Below are positions 36,842 to 48,184 of a DNA stretch of 64,000 nt, piece after piece. Source of the stretch: Pardosa pseudoannulata (lineage: Eukaryota; Arthropoda; Arachnida; Araneae; Lycosidae); assembly GCA_032207245.1 (NCBI GenBank), contig CM063504.1, positions 24,240,991-24,304,990 of the forward strand. Reading direction: 5' to 3'. The number at the start of each line of letters is the position of its first letter. Within the stretch, counting starts at the first letter, position 1. The notes beneath the pieces are model-generated. The model ran no database searches. It was not told the origin of the DNA and saw only the letters and a list, made by a program, of their open reading frames with translations. The position numbers were made by a program, and so were the translations under genes.

Positions 36842-37434
36842 TCCATTCTCTCTTATTAATGTTTTGTCACGACGTAGAAATTTTCGGTCATCAATTTAAG
36901 AAATCAATTTTCCATAGCAGAAGTGTTTGACCACAAACTGACCAACGGGGCCTTGAATTTATAAAAACGCCTAAAGGTTGTATATTGGTCTAACACTTCT
37001 CATCAGTCCCCTCCCCCACATAGTAGTTTTCACATTTTAGAAAAAGCCTCAATGCGTGAAAGTGAAGTGGTGCTTGTGGCTTCACTTTATTAAGAGATTT
37101 TTATAATTGTAGGATAAAACATTAAGAGAATTCTGCGTTACAACACTTACAACTTTTTTCCGAGAATAACTTGGAAATCAACTGAGAGTAAGGTAAATAC
37201 TTTATTTTTATTTTTAGTTTTGAGTACAAAAATATTTAAACCTCGTGATGTGCAGTTTGAAAATTATTCTCCCTCTTCCTCAGACAAAATTATTGTTGCC
37301 CCACTGCGTTGAGGCATGGTCAAAATGAATATTTCAAACTTAATGCTTCCTTGTTCGTAAGTACGCTCAAAGTTTATTCAGGCAAGGTCAAAATAAATAT
37401 TCCGTAAAATTCTGAACACTGAACATTTTTATGA
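36842..37434. other. No gene recognised
   Basis: Nothing supportable. Confidence 0.5.
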
Positions 37435-38310
37435 TAATAATACTTCCCTTATTTCCACAATTAAAATTTTTTCGATAAAAATTTTTTCGATAACAATACT
37501 TCCCTTATTCCCACGCCGAACGGTGACCGATTGGTTAGGGCGCTGATCGTTGGTACCGGAGTTCGTGGGTTCGAATCCCACTGTGGCATGTATGTTCGTA
37601 GCCGTTCGGAATCGGTTTAAGCAGTAGGTCCCTGTCTCATTAGCCCTCGTGTGCAAAACTGTAGACCGTAGCGCTCCAAACCAAACCAAACCAAACCCTT
37701 ATTTCCACAATTAAAATTTTTGTAATAACAATACTTCCCTTATTTCCACAATTAAAATTTTTGTGATAACAATACTTTCCTAATTTTCATAATTAAAATT
37801 TTTGCGATAACAATACTTAATTTATTTCCACAATTAAAATTTTTGAGATAACAATATTTTATTTCCACAATTAAAATTTTTGTGATAACCTCCTTTATTT
37901 CCACAATTAAAATTTTTATGATAACAATACTTCCCTTATTTCTACAATTAAAATTTTTGTGATAACAATAATTCCCTTATTTCCACAATTAAATTTTTGT
38001 GATAACAAAACCTCCTTTATTTCTACAATTAAAATTTTTATGATAACAATGCTTCCCTTATTTCCACAATTAAAATTTTTGTGATAACAATACTTCCCTT
38101 ATTTTCACAATAAAATTCTTGTGATAACAATACTTCCCTTATTTTCACAATTAAAGTTTTTGTGATAACAATACTTCCCTTATTTTCACAATTAAAATTT
38201 TTATGATAACAATACTTCCCTTATTTCAACAATTAAATTTTTTGTGATAACAATACTTCCCTTATTTCCACAATATTTTTTTTGCAATAACAATACTTCT
38301 TTTATTCCCG
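37435..38310 (+). repeat. Minisatellite, about 41-bp unit, about 17 copies
   Basis: The unit reads roughly CTTATTTCCACAATTAAAA then TTTTTGTGATAACAATACTTCC. About two units precede and about fifteen follow the SINE inserted at 37515-37695. Copies differ by point changes (GTGATAAC, ATGATAAC, GCGATAAC) and small length changes. Every unit contains an AAAATTTT core. Confidence 0.95.
37515..37695 (+). mobile_element. tRNA-derived SINE, copy 4 (most complete)
   Basis: This is the best copy: box A (GATTGGTTAGGGCGCTG), box B (GGGTTCGAATCCC), body and a (CCAAA)n tail. It sits inside the 41-bp minisatellite. The array word CCCTTATTCCCAC before it and CCCTTATTTCCAC after it (37696-37708) form a 12/13 target duplication, so the insertion came after the array arose. 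Confidence 0.95.
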
Positions 38311-38337
38311 CAAAAAAGTAAAAATGTTCAATGAGAT

Positions 38338-38507
38338 TGGTTGGTTGGTTTGGAGCTGCACGGTCTACTTTTGTGTTTCATGAAGGATGATGAGAACCGC
38401 GAACTACTGATTAAAGTTTATTTCGAACGGCTGCAAAATTTAATATCAGCAGGGTAATTAAAACCCACGAACTCAGCTCCCTAGCTATTTAACCATCACT
38501 TGGCGGT
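38338..38507 (-). mobile_element. tRNA-derived SINE, copy 5
   Basis: Read on the minus strand it has GATGGTTAAATAGCTAGG (box A region), GAGTTCGTGGGTTTTAA (eroded box B), GCAGCCGTTCG, AAAAGTAGACCGTG and GCTCCAAACCAACC. It is more diverged than copy 4 and shows no clear target duplication. It follows directly after the minisatellite. Confidence 0.85.
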
Positions 38508-38949
38508 TAATTAGAACAACGAAATTCTTGAGACTCAAGGACAGTATTCCGCGTTCGGTTTACTCCTAGGTCACAGGAGAAGATTTTGCTTACTTTTATA
38601 TGTGTATAGGGAAAATATTGTAATCGTCCCCGAAAAAAATTAGATCTCGAGATTTTGATTCTTTTTTACGATTTGGACCTGAATTCGAATAATATTATTT
38701 TAGGAATTATGTATGTATGTGAACACAACTCGAATAAGTTTTTGATGCAGAAATAATATTTTGAATACATAAATTACAGCAAAATTGCAAGTTTCTATAA
38801 ACTTTTCGATTACTTCCGTTTTTTGTATCAACATTGTAGCTTCCGGTTTACCTGCTACTTCCACTAATAATTGTGCATTTTTATTTGAGTTCATAAAATG
38901 ACGTATTACCTTACTAAAATCGGATACGATTTATGTGACAGAGCTATCA

Positions 38950-40540
38950 TGTTTTGGAAAAGTAAGAACAAGAGTATACAACCAACGAAAATAGTTGCTC
39001 TTGAGTATTCGAGAATATCGAAGGGAGGCTTTATTCTCTTTGAGTGTAAAGAATACGAGTGATCCAAACAGTGTTTCCCCAAAACTTGTAAAAAAACGTG
39101 TTAGCATTAGTAAACCACAAATATTATTAACACATTGTGTGCTGGTACATTTGGCAGCGGAATTGTACCGAGAGCAGGCGTTTTTGCGAGTAAATTTAGT
39201 TATTCAGTTAAATCTCGATAGATCGAAAATTATTTAATTTTTTATCCCACTTTTCGTATTTTATATTGAAATATATAAACAAATATTTATAAATACAAAT
39301 ATATATATACTATATAAATATACATATATATAATATCATTTTAACAAGGATAAATAAAAGGTTAATTTTAAATCAAACTGATTTTTTTTATCAACCTTCC
39401 CGTTCTGTGGTTCCGCATCGACTGATGTAAAAACTAGTTTTTATTTGTCTAAATTTTTCCAGAATCTATGTAGTAGACAAGACCATTCGTCTTCGTCTTC
39501 ATGTATATACCGTTATTTTTGTACCCACAAACAAACCATGTTGTTACACTAACCCTTACTAATACGTGTTTCGTCAAGTGTCAATCGTCGGAAAACGTAC
39601 TAATACGTGTCCCACATACAATGTGCTAATAAGCAATAAACACTGAGTAGAAAAAATTATCGGCGTTTTTCCAGATCAAATATCCCAAACAACGATTTTG
39701 AAGGCGAATTTCTGCACGTTCTGTTGACAGTATAACTCTGTAAAACAGGTATTCAAACTTTTTTGAAACACAGATCACTTGTCTATCAAAAATTATTTTT
39801 ATTTGGGTAACCCCTTGTCATTATGCATGTTGGATATTTACAAATTTATGAATTTTAAATGTGTGACAAAAACATTCGGCTTCGTTTTCCTGTATATACC
39901 ATTATTTTTGTACACACAAACAAACCATGTTGTTACACTAACCCATACTAGTACGTGTCCTGCATACTATGTGTTAATATAGACAAAAAATAAAAACAAG
40001 AACATGAGTAGCAAAAATAGTTGCGTTTGGAGTATTCGAGAATGTCAAGGGGAGACTTTATTGTCTTCGAGTGTATACAGTACTGTTCTTTCTTCAAGTG
40101 TAGCGAAACGAGTGATCCAAACGGTATTTCCCCACAAAACGTGTAAAAGAACGTGTTAGCATTGTTATATGACAGATATTATTAATATAAACATATTTTG
40201 GAAAAATAAAAACAAGAACACGAGTAGCGAAAATAGTTGCTTTGGAGTATTTGAGAATGTCGAGGGGAGACTTTATTCTCTTCGAGTGTATACAATACTG
40301 TATTCTCTTCAAGTGTAAAGAAACGAGTGATACAAATAGTCTTTCACCATAAAATGTGCAAAAGAACGTGTTAGCATTGCTAAACGACAGATATTATTAA
40401 TATAAACATGTTTTGAAAAAATAAAAACAAGAACAAGAGTATCGAAAATAGTTGCTTTTCTTTATATTCGAGAATGTCAAGGAAAGTCTACTCCTTATAT
40501 CTTTTTCGAGAGCTCCAAACAGTATTTCCCCCTTGAAAAA
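38950..40540 (+). repeat. Complex tandem repeat, 215-bp core unit
   Basis: Four related units begin near 38950, 39985, 40196 and 40411. The last three are spaced 216 and 215 bp apart (TAAAAACAAG at 39991, 40207 and 40422). Shared words are ATAGTTGC, GTATTCGAGAATGTC, GAGTGATCCAAACAGT, TTTCCCC and GAACGTGTTAGCATT. A second module (CATTCGTCTTCG to AACAAACCATGTTGTTACAC) lies twice between units 1 and 2 (about 39480-39570 and 39868-39975). The last unit is degenerate. Confidence 0.85.
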
Positions 40541-41644
40541 TAAGGCTGATCTTGAATAGGGATTAGGGGCTATTGAAACCCACAGTCAAAACTTGGAAAA
40601 TTCACTCATTCCCCTTTTCTCTAAAGGGAAGAGAATCACCCCATTGGAAGCTATTACCTTTACAATTCACAAGTTTCTTTAGATACCAAGGGTTAATGTC
40701 GTTAAGGTCACTGAAGTCAACTGTAAGGGGTAGGATTATCCTTTCGGAAACTCATTCCCATTGTATGTTTACCATATTTCTAGGAACAGGATTCCTTGCA
40801 TTAATGGAATTGTAGAAAAAAATTTAAGATAGGTAAAGTCTCTTTTGGAAATCTACTGAAGGATAGTAGAATTGCCCAGGAAGTGAAGACATCACACGCA
40901 TGAATTTGTCTAGTTAATCCTGCACTGAAAGCCCTTTCAGCATGACTGTTTTTCTCTCAAATAACTTTTCGATGGAGGAAAGTAATTCCTAATACTCCTC
41001 TGATGCTTTTAAAACGATAAATGGGATATAATCTCATTCGTAAAACTCAACCGAATCTTCGAATTCCTTTAAAATGGGATGCAAAATTTAGCTTTATTCA
41101 ACGAGAAAATCAGAATGAAACCTTTATCTCTTCAATTGAAAGAATTATCTTTTTCACTGAGACATCACGTACAGTTTTTCCAATTTGTGATGCTCGGTTT
41201 TCATAATATAACTGTATTTTCTGTTTCATAAGAATAAAAAAAGGATAATTTCAAAGAATTGAAAAAAAAAATAGAAGTAATACTTAGTGGAGAATTCTTA
41301 ATTCGTAGCAAATATTAAGTACCTTTTTTTAAAATTTTCAAATATTCTTGAATCAGAGTCTTATAAAGCAGTAAATTTTAGCATAGAAATTTGGAAATCG
41401 TAAATAATAAATTTGTAACTTGGAAAGATAAATGTTCAACGCAATTTTAAGGTAATTCGTATATATTATATTAGACAACCCGACAGAAGTTGTCTTGTTT
41501 TACCGCTGTAAGTCCAAAAATTGTAAAATGTTTTTAAATAAATTATAAACTGGACCGCTTTGAGGGAAAAGAAGAGAAAAAATGTTTTGAAAATACTTGA
41601 AGCTACCAAGCAGACAGTCATCAGAATTGTAATTAGATTAAATT
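40541..41644. other. No gene recognised
   Basis: Short open frames, none recognisable. Confidence 0.5.
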
Positions 41645-41722
41645 AAAATTCCCACATTGCCTAGTACGAGGATTCGATCCTGGGTCTTCTGAAGCCCGTT
41701 AAGCCAACCATTGCGCCACAGA
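41645..41722 (-). repeat. tRNA-like sequence, probable SINE head
   Basis: On the minus strand TGTGGCGCAATGGTTGGC (box A region) is followed by a plausible anticodon arm and by CCAGGATCGAATCCTCG (perfect box B and T arm). The acceptor strands do not pair well, so a functional tRNA is unlikely. Confidence 0.55.
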
Positions 41723-41849
41723 TACGTTGGCAGTGACGGGGTTCAAGTGGCATTATAATAATCTCAAAAAGCACGTAATTCTGAATTTTTTAATAAAAAA
41801 ACATTTTCTATCGGATCAAATTGGGAATCTAAGCCACTCTCGAATCAAC

Positions 41850-41980
41850 TTAATGGCATACACAAAATTTCATCAAAACCAGTCCAGCCGTTTAGGAGGA
41901 GTTCTATTACAAATACACAGACAGAAGAATTTTATATATAAATATATGTATATATATACACACACACATATATATATTAT
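41850..41980 (+). mobile_element. RTE/LINE-like 3' tail
   Basis: AAAATTTCATCAAAACCAG, GTCCAGCCGTTTAGGAGGAG and CACAGACAGAAGAATTTTATA in order resemble the 3' ends of RTE-type LINEs and their SINEs in arthropods, which end in a short TA-rich microsatellite as here (to about 41980). It is in opposite orientation to the tRNA-like piece at 41645, so the two are probably separate insertions. Family assignment is from memory. Confidence 0.45.
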
Positions 41981-43076
41981 ATTTTTTGTAATTATTTTTA
42001 TAGCTTATAAACCAAAAGCAACTTAATCATTTAAATGAATAGATAAAAATTATTTTAGTTATACATAAATTTTAAAAATGTAGAGAATTATTATGCATCA
42101 TTTGCTTTTAAAGAAAATTTTATTGGACCTATTAATTTTCACATGAAATTTTTTATCAGGTTCGATCCTTTACTTTTACTTATGTAAGAAATCTAATCAA
42201 TTCTCAAACTTGAATTACAAATATTTGAAAGTATATTAAACTAAGTCTAGTCATAAAAATTTAGAAGTCATGTTAATAGCTAAATATTTCACAAGTAAAA
42301 TATATAAATAATACCAATAAAGTTAGTTTTCTCTGACACTCAAATAAAAAACTTAAAATTGTAAGCGATATAAAAGTTTAGCAGTTTACTGTTTAAAGAG
42401 AAATAATTCAATAAAAATAATTAAACACACAATAGAAATCAGTTTTAGATGTCAAATTACAATGTATATCTCAACTAATATACAATATTAATCAATAAGA
42501 ATATGTTATTTAATTAAGTAATTATATAGTGATGATAACAAAATTGTGGTGTCTATGAAAATAGAGAACATGAGGTACGGCTAAGCATATAAATATTAAA
42601 CTATAGTTTCTATTTTAAAGGTTTTAACATAAATGATCTATTATCCCCAACTTAACAATAAACGTGATAGATGATTAACAATTAATGGAGAGGTCATTTA
42701 TATTTATTAGTGCTATTGGTACTACTGTAAAAAAATAAGATGTTAACATAGTAAAATAATTTATCCCAAATTATATAGTTTTTTATGGTAGAGTTTAAAC
42801 TCTCAGTCACTAAAATATTTTTAGAACTGTAAAATATAATTAATCAAATCATTATCAATTAATTATAATAGTTATTAATAATTAATAGTATATAATAGTT
42901 AATATTAATAATTATAAACTAAAATTATATACTATAATTATTAATTATTAATAATTGTGCCAAAATTTAATAATTAATAATAAATAATAATAATTTTTAT
43001 TGATTAAAATTTTATGTTATAATTATTAATTATTAATAATTATTAATTATTCATGGATGGATAGAATTTTAAAAGA
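41981..43076. other. AT-only-like stretch, no gene
   Basis: Very AT-rich. At 42830-43050 it is built from repeated TAATTATTAATAATTA words, a degenerate simple repeat. Confidence 0.6.
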
Positions 43077-43078
43077 TA

Positions 43079-44760
43079 GGGGAGACCGGGGTAAAATGGA
43101 CCATCCCCTATTATTTATTTTATTTATTATTTTTAATGTTTAATACTTTGATACATAGATGACAGCACTGCAGTCTTGAAAATGAATGTGTAATTGTGTG
43201 TTTAGATGACAATTTAGCCATTTTGTTCTAGAAAGTTGATTTGTGATAGTCAGAAGTAAATATTTTCATCATAATATATCTTCTTCTCTTCATTTAAGAA
43301 TTGTGATTTGGAGGATTTAACTTCTCACCATAAAGAGCTAAGATGATGTATTATTATATTTAATGTAGCTAAAACAATTTAATATAAGATTAGTTCTTTT
43401 TTTCTGACACTTTTTGTCAGAATTACACATGGGGTAAAATGGACCAACAGAACCTGGGGTAAAATGGACCATGGTCCATTTTCAGGTTGTGTTTTTTTTA
43501 AATTTCTGTAATGCTTTCTAAATTGATTTTATGTGTAATACTTTAAAAAACATGCAGGATTTAAAGAACAGATATATGGCAATTGAATGAAAATGTCTTT
43601 AGGATATCGAATATCTTTCATCATATGTGACTGATCAACCGTCACCAGATTTTGAGTTAACAAGTACAGCTGATCGTCAAACAAGCACAGGTAATCAGCA
43701 ACCAAATACATCACAATCAGTACAAAGTGAAAATCATCAGTTGAAAACAATATCACCTTTTGAATTACGCCCTTTGGCAAAAGCTAGCATGAGCAAGACA
43801 ACAAAGAAACGAAAGAAGGGTGCATCAAAAATTCTAACTGATACACCAGTGAAAGCGATGATTGAAAGGAAGAAGGAAGGGAAAAATTAAAACAGAAAAA
43901 TGCTGCTTTAGTTAAAGATAGGAAGAATTTAGAAAAAATGTTAGTCTTAACTAAGCAGAAAAATGATAAAACTGTGAATTTTAAAGCAAATAAAGAAAAT
44001 TTATGTGGATCAGAAAGTTTGAGTGATTCGGAAAATATGTCTGTTTATAGTGATACACAATACAGTGATAAAGAAAGCAATTCACAGCATGGTGCTAATT
44101 CTGATAATGAATTAAAAGTTGGCAAGTATGTTTTGGTTAAATTTTTGACAAAAAAGAAAGTGGTTCATTTGGTTGGTTTAATAACAGAAAAAAATGATGA
44201 AGATTACGCTCTTGAGAAATTTATAAGGCAAAAACCTAATCAAAATGTGTTCATTTTCCCTGACAATGTTGATGAATCGCTCGGAAAGATTCAAGATATT
44301 TGGATGAGTCTCCCAGATCCTACTGCTTCTCAAGAAAATAGCAGACTTTCAGTAACACACAAATCTTTTGGTGTATCATTCATTAACTTCAATATTCGCT
44401 AATATTATGCTTTATGTGTACATATTGAAGCTATAGAAAATAAATATAATACATTTTATGTTTTGTACTACTAAATAATGTACTACATTTAAGTTATCTG
44501 AAGAAATTTTTTGCGGTCCATTTTACCCCGTGCCATGGACCATTTTACCCCGGGGTCGGGGTAAAATGGTTTTTTTTGTCACTTGCTATTAAAAAAAGTA
44601 TAATAAAAAAAAGTAATTATAATAATTGGTTTTAACTGAGTGTAATATAAAGCCTAATATATAGGCAATGTGCATATATATTTTCAGATTCAAAAAATCA
44701 TTAGTTTGAGAGCAAATACTCAAAATTTACAAAAGTGGACCATTTTACCCCGGTTTCCCC
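43079..44760 (+). mobile_element. pogo/Tigger-like DNA transposon, internally deleted
   Basis: The element is 1,682 bp and flanked by TA on both sides. The 25-bp terminal inverted repeats start GGGGAGACCGGGGTAAAATGG and end with the inverse (CCATTTTACCCCGGTTTCCCC), with 23 of 25 matches. The core word GGGGTAAAATGG occurs seven times: + strand at 43088, 43431, 43456 and 44558; minus strand at 44515, 44537 and 44737. TA target and TIR type fit the pogo group of Tc1/mariner. Only the C-terminal part of a transposase remains inside, so it cannot move by itself. Confidence 0.85.
43603..44402 (+). pseudogene. pogo/Tigger-like transposase, C-terminal part only
   Basis: The first open segment reads DIEYLSSYVTDQPS and then SPFELRPLAKASMSK, KKRKKGASKILTDTP and EKKE-type basic residues. 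Proline/basic segments ending in (R/K)ILTDTP are familiar from the end of arthropod pogo/Tigger transposases. After a frameshift near 43875 a second segment (43938-44402) carries an acidic Ser-rich stretch and then a folded-looking tail, GKYVLVKFLTKKKVVHLVG to HKSFGVSFINFNIR, ending at TAA. The CENP-B-like DNA-binding domain and the DDE domain are missing. A splice-like TTTAG precedes the first segment at 43601. Confidence 0.7.
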
Positions 44761-44907
44761 TATAGTTGCTATTTGCAGTACTGGAAATATGATATTCACA
44801 TGAAGTTGTAATTTTTAATAGTTATTTTGTAAAAGATATCTACTTTTATAAAACAGTTTGAATTCTTAGTTAACGAAATATTATTTATAACAGTAAATAA
44901 AAAAATA

Positions 44908-45080
44908 AAAATAAAGGGTCATCTATTAACTACTAATGTATAAAACTTAATATATAGGGTTGTTATTCACAGTATTGAAAAAAATTGTCACATAAGATTG
45001 TAAATTTTTTTGTATGTGTGAGGAAGTGAGGTATATGACTTAAACATACGATCTAATTCAATTACTTATAACAATAAAAA
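44908..45080 (+). repeat. Direct repeat A, copy 1
   Basis: AAATAAAGGGTCATCTATTA through TATAGGGTTGTTATTCACAG, TTTTTTTGTATGTGTGAGG and AATTACTTATAACAATAAAA recurs at 47821-48002 in the same orientation with few changes. Confidence 0.85.
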
Positions 45081-45480
45081 AAATGCAAAAATCATTGTAA
45101 AAAGTTAAATCATAAGTCTATAAACAAGTTAGAACTATTAATCATAGTATTAGAAAATAAAATAATAAAAAAATAAATTAACACACATCGCTTAGCAGTT
45201 TTTTTTTCAGGACAGGGCTTGATAACCAAGACAAATTTGTTTACAAGCGTATGGTAACAATTAAAAATAAGTACGTCATTGTCAATCGTTAAATATTTAA
45301 TGGATGGACAATTACTGGATAAGAGTGTTATTAGCATAAAAAATACAATTACCATATAATGCTGTAATCCACATGGTTTTTTTTCTTTTCTCGGAACAGA
45401 GTTTGAACTTGTGACCTATTACAGTCGAGTATGTTTGTGACCGACCTTACAGTAGAAAACAAAAATAAACACATTTTTAA
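45081..45480. other. No gene recognised; weak tRNA-like word
   Basis: On the minus strand AAGTTCAAACTCTG near 45400 resembles a B box, but there is no supporting A box. Nothing else. Confidence 0.3.
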
Positions 45481-45690
45481 TAGTCATTGAGTTTTCCCAT
45501 GCCCACATCCTTCTCTAGTTTCGACGGAGAAACTGGACAACAGCTACAGAACAAAATCCCAATCCAAAATGCATAACTGAATCGGCAATAGTGCAAGATA
45601 CGCTATCGGTTGAAACACCACATAAAAATGCCTGCTTCAATACAAGAATCATTTCATACAGAACTTCAGTCAATAGTGTTTTTAATCTAT
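45481..45690 (+). repeat. Direct repeat B, copy 1
   Basis: Words CACATCCTTCTCTAG, CTGGACAACAGCTACA, AATCCCAATCCAAAATGC, GTATCGGCAATAGTGC-like and ACTTCAGTCAATAGTGTT recur in order at 47165-47375. Confidence 0.8.
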
Positions 45691-45999
45691 CTAGGCTCAT
45701 CCCGCTGTTTTCAATTATTAATGAATAATTATTGGATAGTTTGATGGTTTCGTAGCAAGACAAAGATGTACAAATATTATAAAAGTTTTCACCAAATGTT
45801 TCAATAAATTTTCACTGTTCTCTTCTATTACTTATTCTATATATTTATCTCTAAGACAGCCATTATATTTTGTTGCCACTCACGTTCATTAAAAATCAAC
45901 AATGCAAACAATACAAACAATGATGTTACATAATTAATTTTTTTCGATGTGATCAAACACATATAATCATGTAACCCTCAGAGGCAAGAGTGCTATTCA

Positions 46000-47049
46000 T
46001 CTATATATATAAAAATGAATTTGTGTCTGTCTGTATTCAATAGACTCAAAAACCATACATCTAATCGCCGTGAAAATTTGGGAAATTATTAGGTACATCT
46101 CTAGGAAGATTTTTGAAAATTTTAACGTTCGAAATCCATTCCTTCCCCCTTTTTCGAGCGTTTCATGTCATTATTCCAAGCACTATTTTCCCCGATTAAG
46201 TGCAAACGATAACTTTTAAATTTATCGCATCATAACTAAGTGAAAGAAGTAATATTTCTAGCAATGTGGCGTCATCCCGTTAACCCCATGTCATTGTTTT
46301 AAGCTCCGTTTTCCCCGGTTAAAAGCAGAAGATTAAAACTTTCAATTTATAACATAATAAATAGGTGAAAACGATATTTTTCTATCATTATGACGTCATT
46401 CCTTTAAATATCTCATTTGTTCCTTTTTATTTTATATTATTTAAACATCGTCTGCGTAGTATCAATTCAATTTGACCTGGAAATTTAGATAAAAAGGGAT
46501 TAACTTTCATTTCTAAGTGACGCAAATTATACCATTTTTATATAAGAACTAATTTTAAATTTAATTCTTGGTTAATTTTTAAGTTACAATGAAATGTTTA
46601 TCAACAATATTCTCTCAACAAAAAGTACAAATGTCAGTGACTCTCATAGGCAAATAATAACCTATCATTTTATATAGTTATCTTTATATTCATATGGTTG
46701 TCACTATGAATGTGTGTTTCTGTTTCATACAAAACCATGTTTGTCATAAATTTCCTTAATTTTTTCAACGTTTCTTAATTTAATCAACGTACAGTAGTAA
46801 TACAGTAATGTAATTTAGGGTTTAACTTATATTTTACCATAAAAAAAAGTTTGAGCAAATTTAATGTAAGACACAAATTCGATTATAAAAACTGAAGAAT
46901 GTTATAATACGTTTATGATAGAAATATATAAATATGCCAATGACTTGAACTGAACTGTGACGAATTTAGAGAGTTACGCACGAAAAAATTTTTTTGTTTA
47001 AAAGTAATATATTAAGTTCACCGTAGCGAAGCACGGGCACACGTGCTAG
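46000..47049 (+). mobile_element. Non-autonomous Helitron
   Basis: The element begins TCTATATATATAAAAATG after an A and ends with a small hairpin (CCGTAGC GAA GCACGG, one bulge) about ten bases before a terminal CTAG, followed by T. Insertion between A and T, 5' TC, a 3' hairpin plus CTRR end and no terminal inverted repeats or target duplication are the Helitron signature. The GCGAAGCACGGG and GCTAG end is very typical of arthropod Helitrons. At 1,050 bp it has no Rep/helicase frame. Confidence 0.75.
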
Positions 47050-47164
47050 TAGTATAATAAAAACCAAACGTCCACAGTGGTTGTTTATATTTTTTAGATA
47101 GTGTTTGAACTCCAGTTTGTTTACAAACTTAACACACACAAAAAAAGAGACACCTATCATTGAG

Positions 47165-47375
47165 TAGTCATAGTGCTTTACAATGCTCACATCCGTCTTA
47201 GGTTCGGCCAAAAAGCTGGACAACACCTACAAAACAAATTCCCAATCCAAATATGCATAACTGTATCGGCAATAGTGCGAGAAAAGCGATAAGTGGCAGG
47301 GTCGGAAAAGAATGCCTTCTTCAATACAAAAACATAATCATTTCCTTCTGAATTTCAAACAATAGTGTTATTCCC
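47165..47375 (+). repeat. Direct repeat B, copy 2
   Basis: Matches 45481-45690 in order and orientation, with more substitutions in its second half. Confidence 0.8.
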
Positions 47376-47384
47376 TCTTCGCGA

Positions 47385-47680
47385 AACCCGCCCCATCGTT
47401 CTGCGGGAGAACGCGAGAATCAGAAAAGAAAAAAATAATAATAAAAGAAGCCAGCGAGCGAAAAGCGGGCGTACGGAACCGTCAGACACACCGTTTGGCG
47501 AAGCCTATAATTTTCTCACGTCCAGGCTTGAAGCCCTGGGGCGTACTAGCCGCGGCTGTCTACCACCCAAGCAGCCACCAACAAAAGAAAACGGCTTATT
47601 TAGAGGTCTCGTGGAGACGCTGCACTGCATCGCGGTAGTTGGCGCTTGATCACGATGTCTACAAATATGCGCGCTACTTG
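47385..47680. other. GC-rich island of unknown nature
   Basis: About 300 bp much richer in G and C than its surroundings, between repeat copies B2 and A2. It includes GGCTTGAAGCCCTGGGGCG and GCACTGCATCGCGGTAG. Frames of 94 codons (+, 47365-47649) and 83 codons (-, 47505-47756) match nothing I know, and I cannot identify an RNA gene in it. Confidence 0.35.
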
Positions 47681-47820
47681 AATTGCATTGGAGAAAAATA
47701 ACTTTTAAACCTAATATAAACTTGAATTTAAAATTACATCTTAACACGAATTTCATCCAAAACTGAAAAAATAACCTAGTTATTAATTCATATATTAACT
47801 GCTACATCATTTTTGGCCAT

Positions 47821-48002
47821 TAATAAAAATAAAGGGTCAACTGTTAACTACTAACATATAGAAGCTTAATATATAGGGTTGTTATTCACAGTGTTGAAAA
47901 AAATTGCCACATAAGATTGTAAATTTTTTTGTATGTGTGAGGAAGTGAGGCACAATACTTAAACATATAGTCTAATTCAATTATTTATAACAATAAAATA
48001 AA
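47821..48002 (+). repeat. Direct repeat A, copy 2
   Basis: Close match to 44908-45080. The order here is B then A, whereas the left pair is A then B. Confidence 0.85.
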
Positions 48003-48094
48003 AAAAACCAGCACTAGGAAAATGGGTGGCGAAAATTGTAGTGTATGTAACGAAATTTTGACCATTTAATTTTTATTATAGGCCTACCAGACTG

Positions 48095-48165
48095 TATAGA
48101 AATTAACGTATTGATCTCCAACACAGTGAGTTCGGGTTCGATTCCCGAATAAGGTTTGGATTCAT
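48095..48165 (+). repeat. tRNA-like 3' half
   Basis: An anticodon-arm-like segment precedes GAGTTCGGGTTCGATTCCC, a perfect B box with a pairable T stem (TTCGGG/CCCGAA). No clear A box or acceptor pairing, so probably a SINE fragment rather than a tRNA gene. Confidence 0.4.
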
Positions 48166-48184
48166 TTATGTGTTGTCCCCGGAT

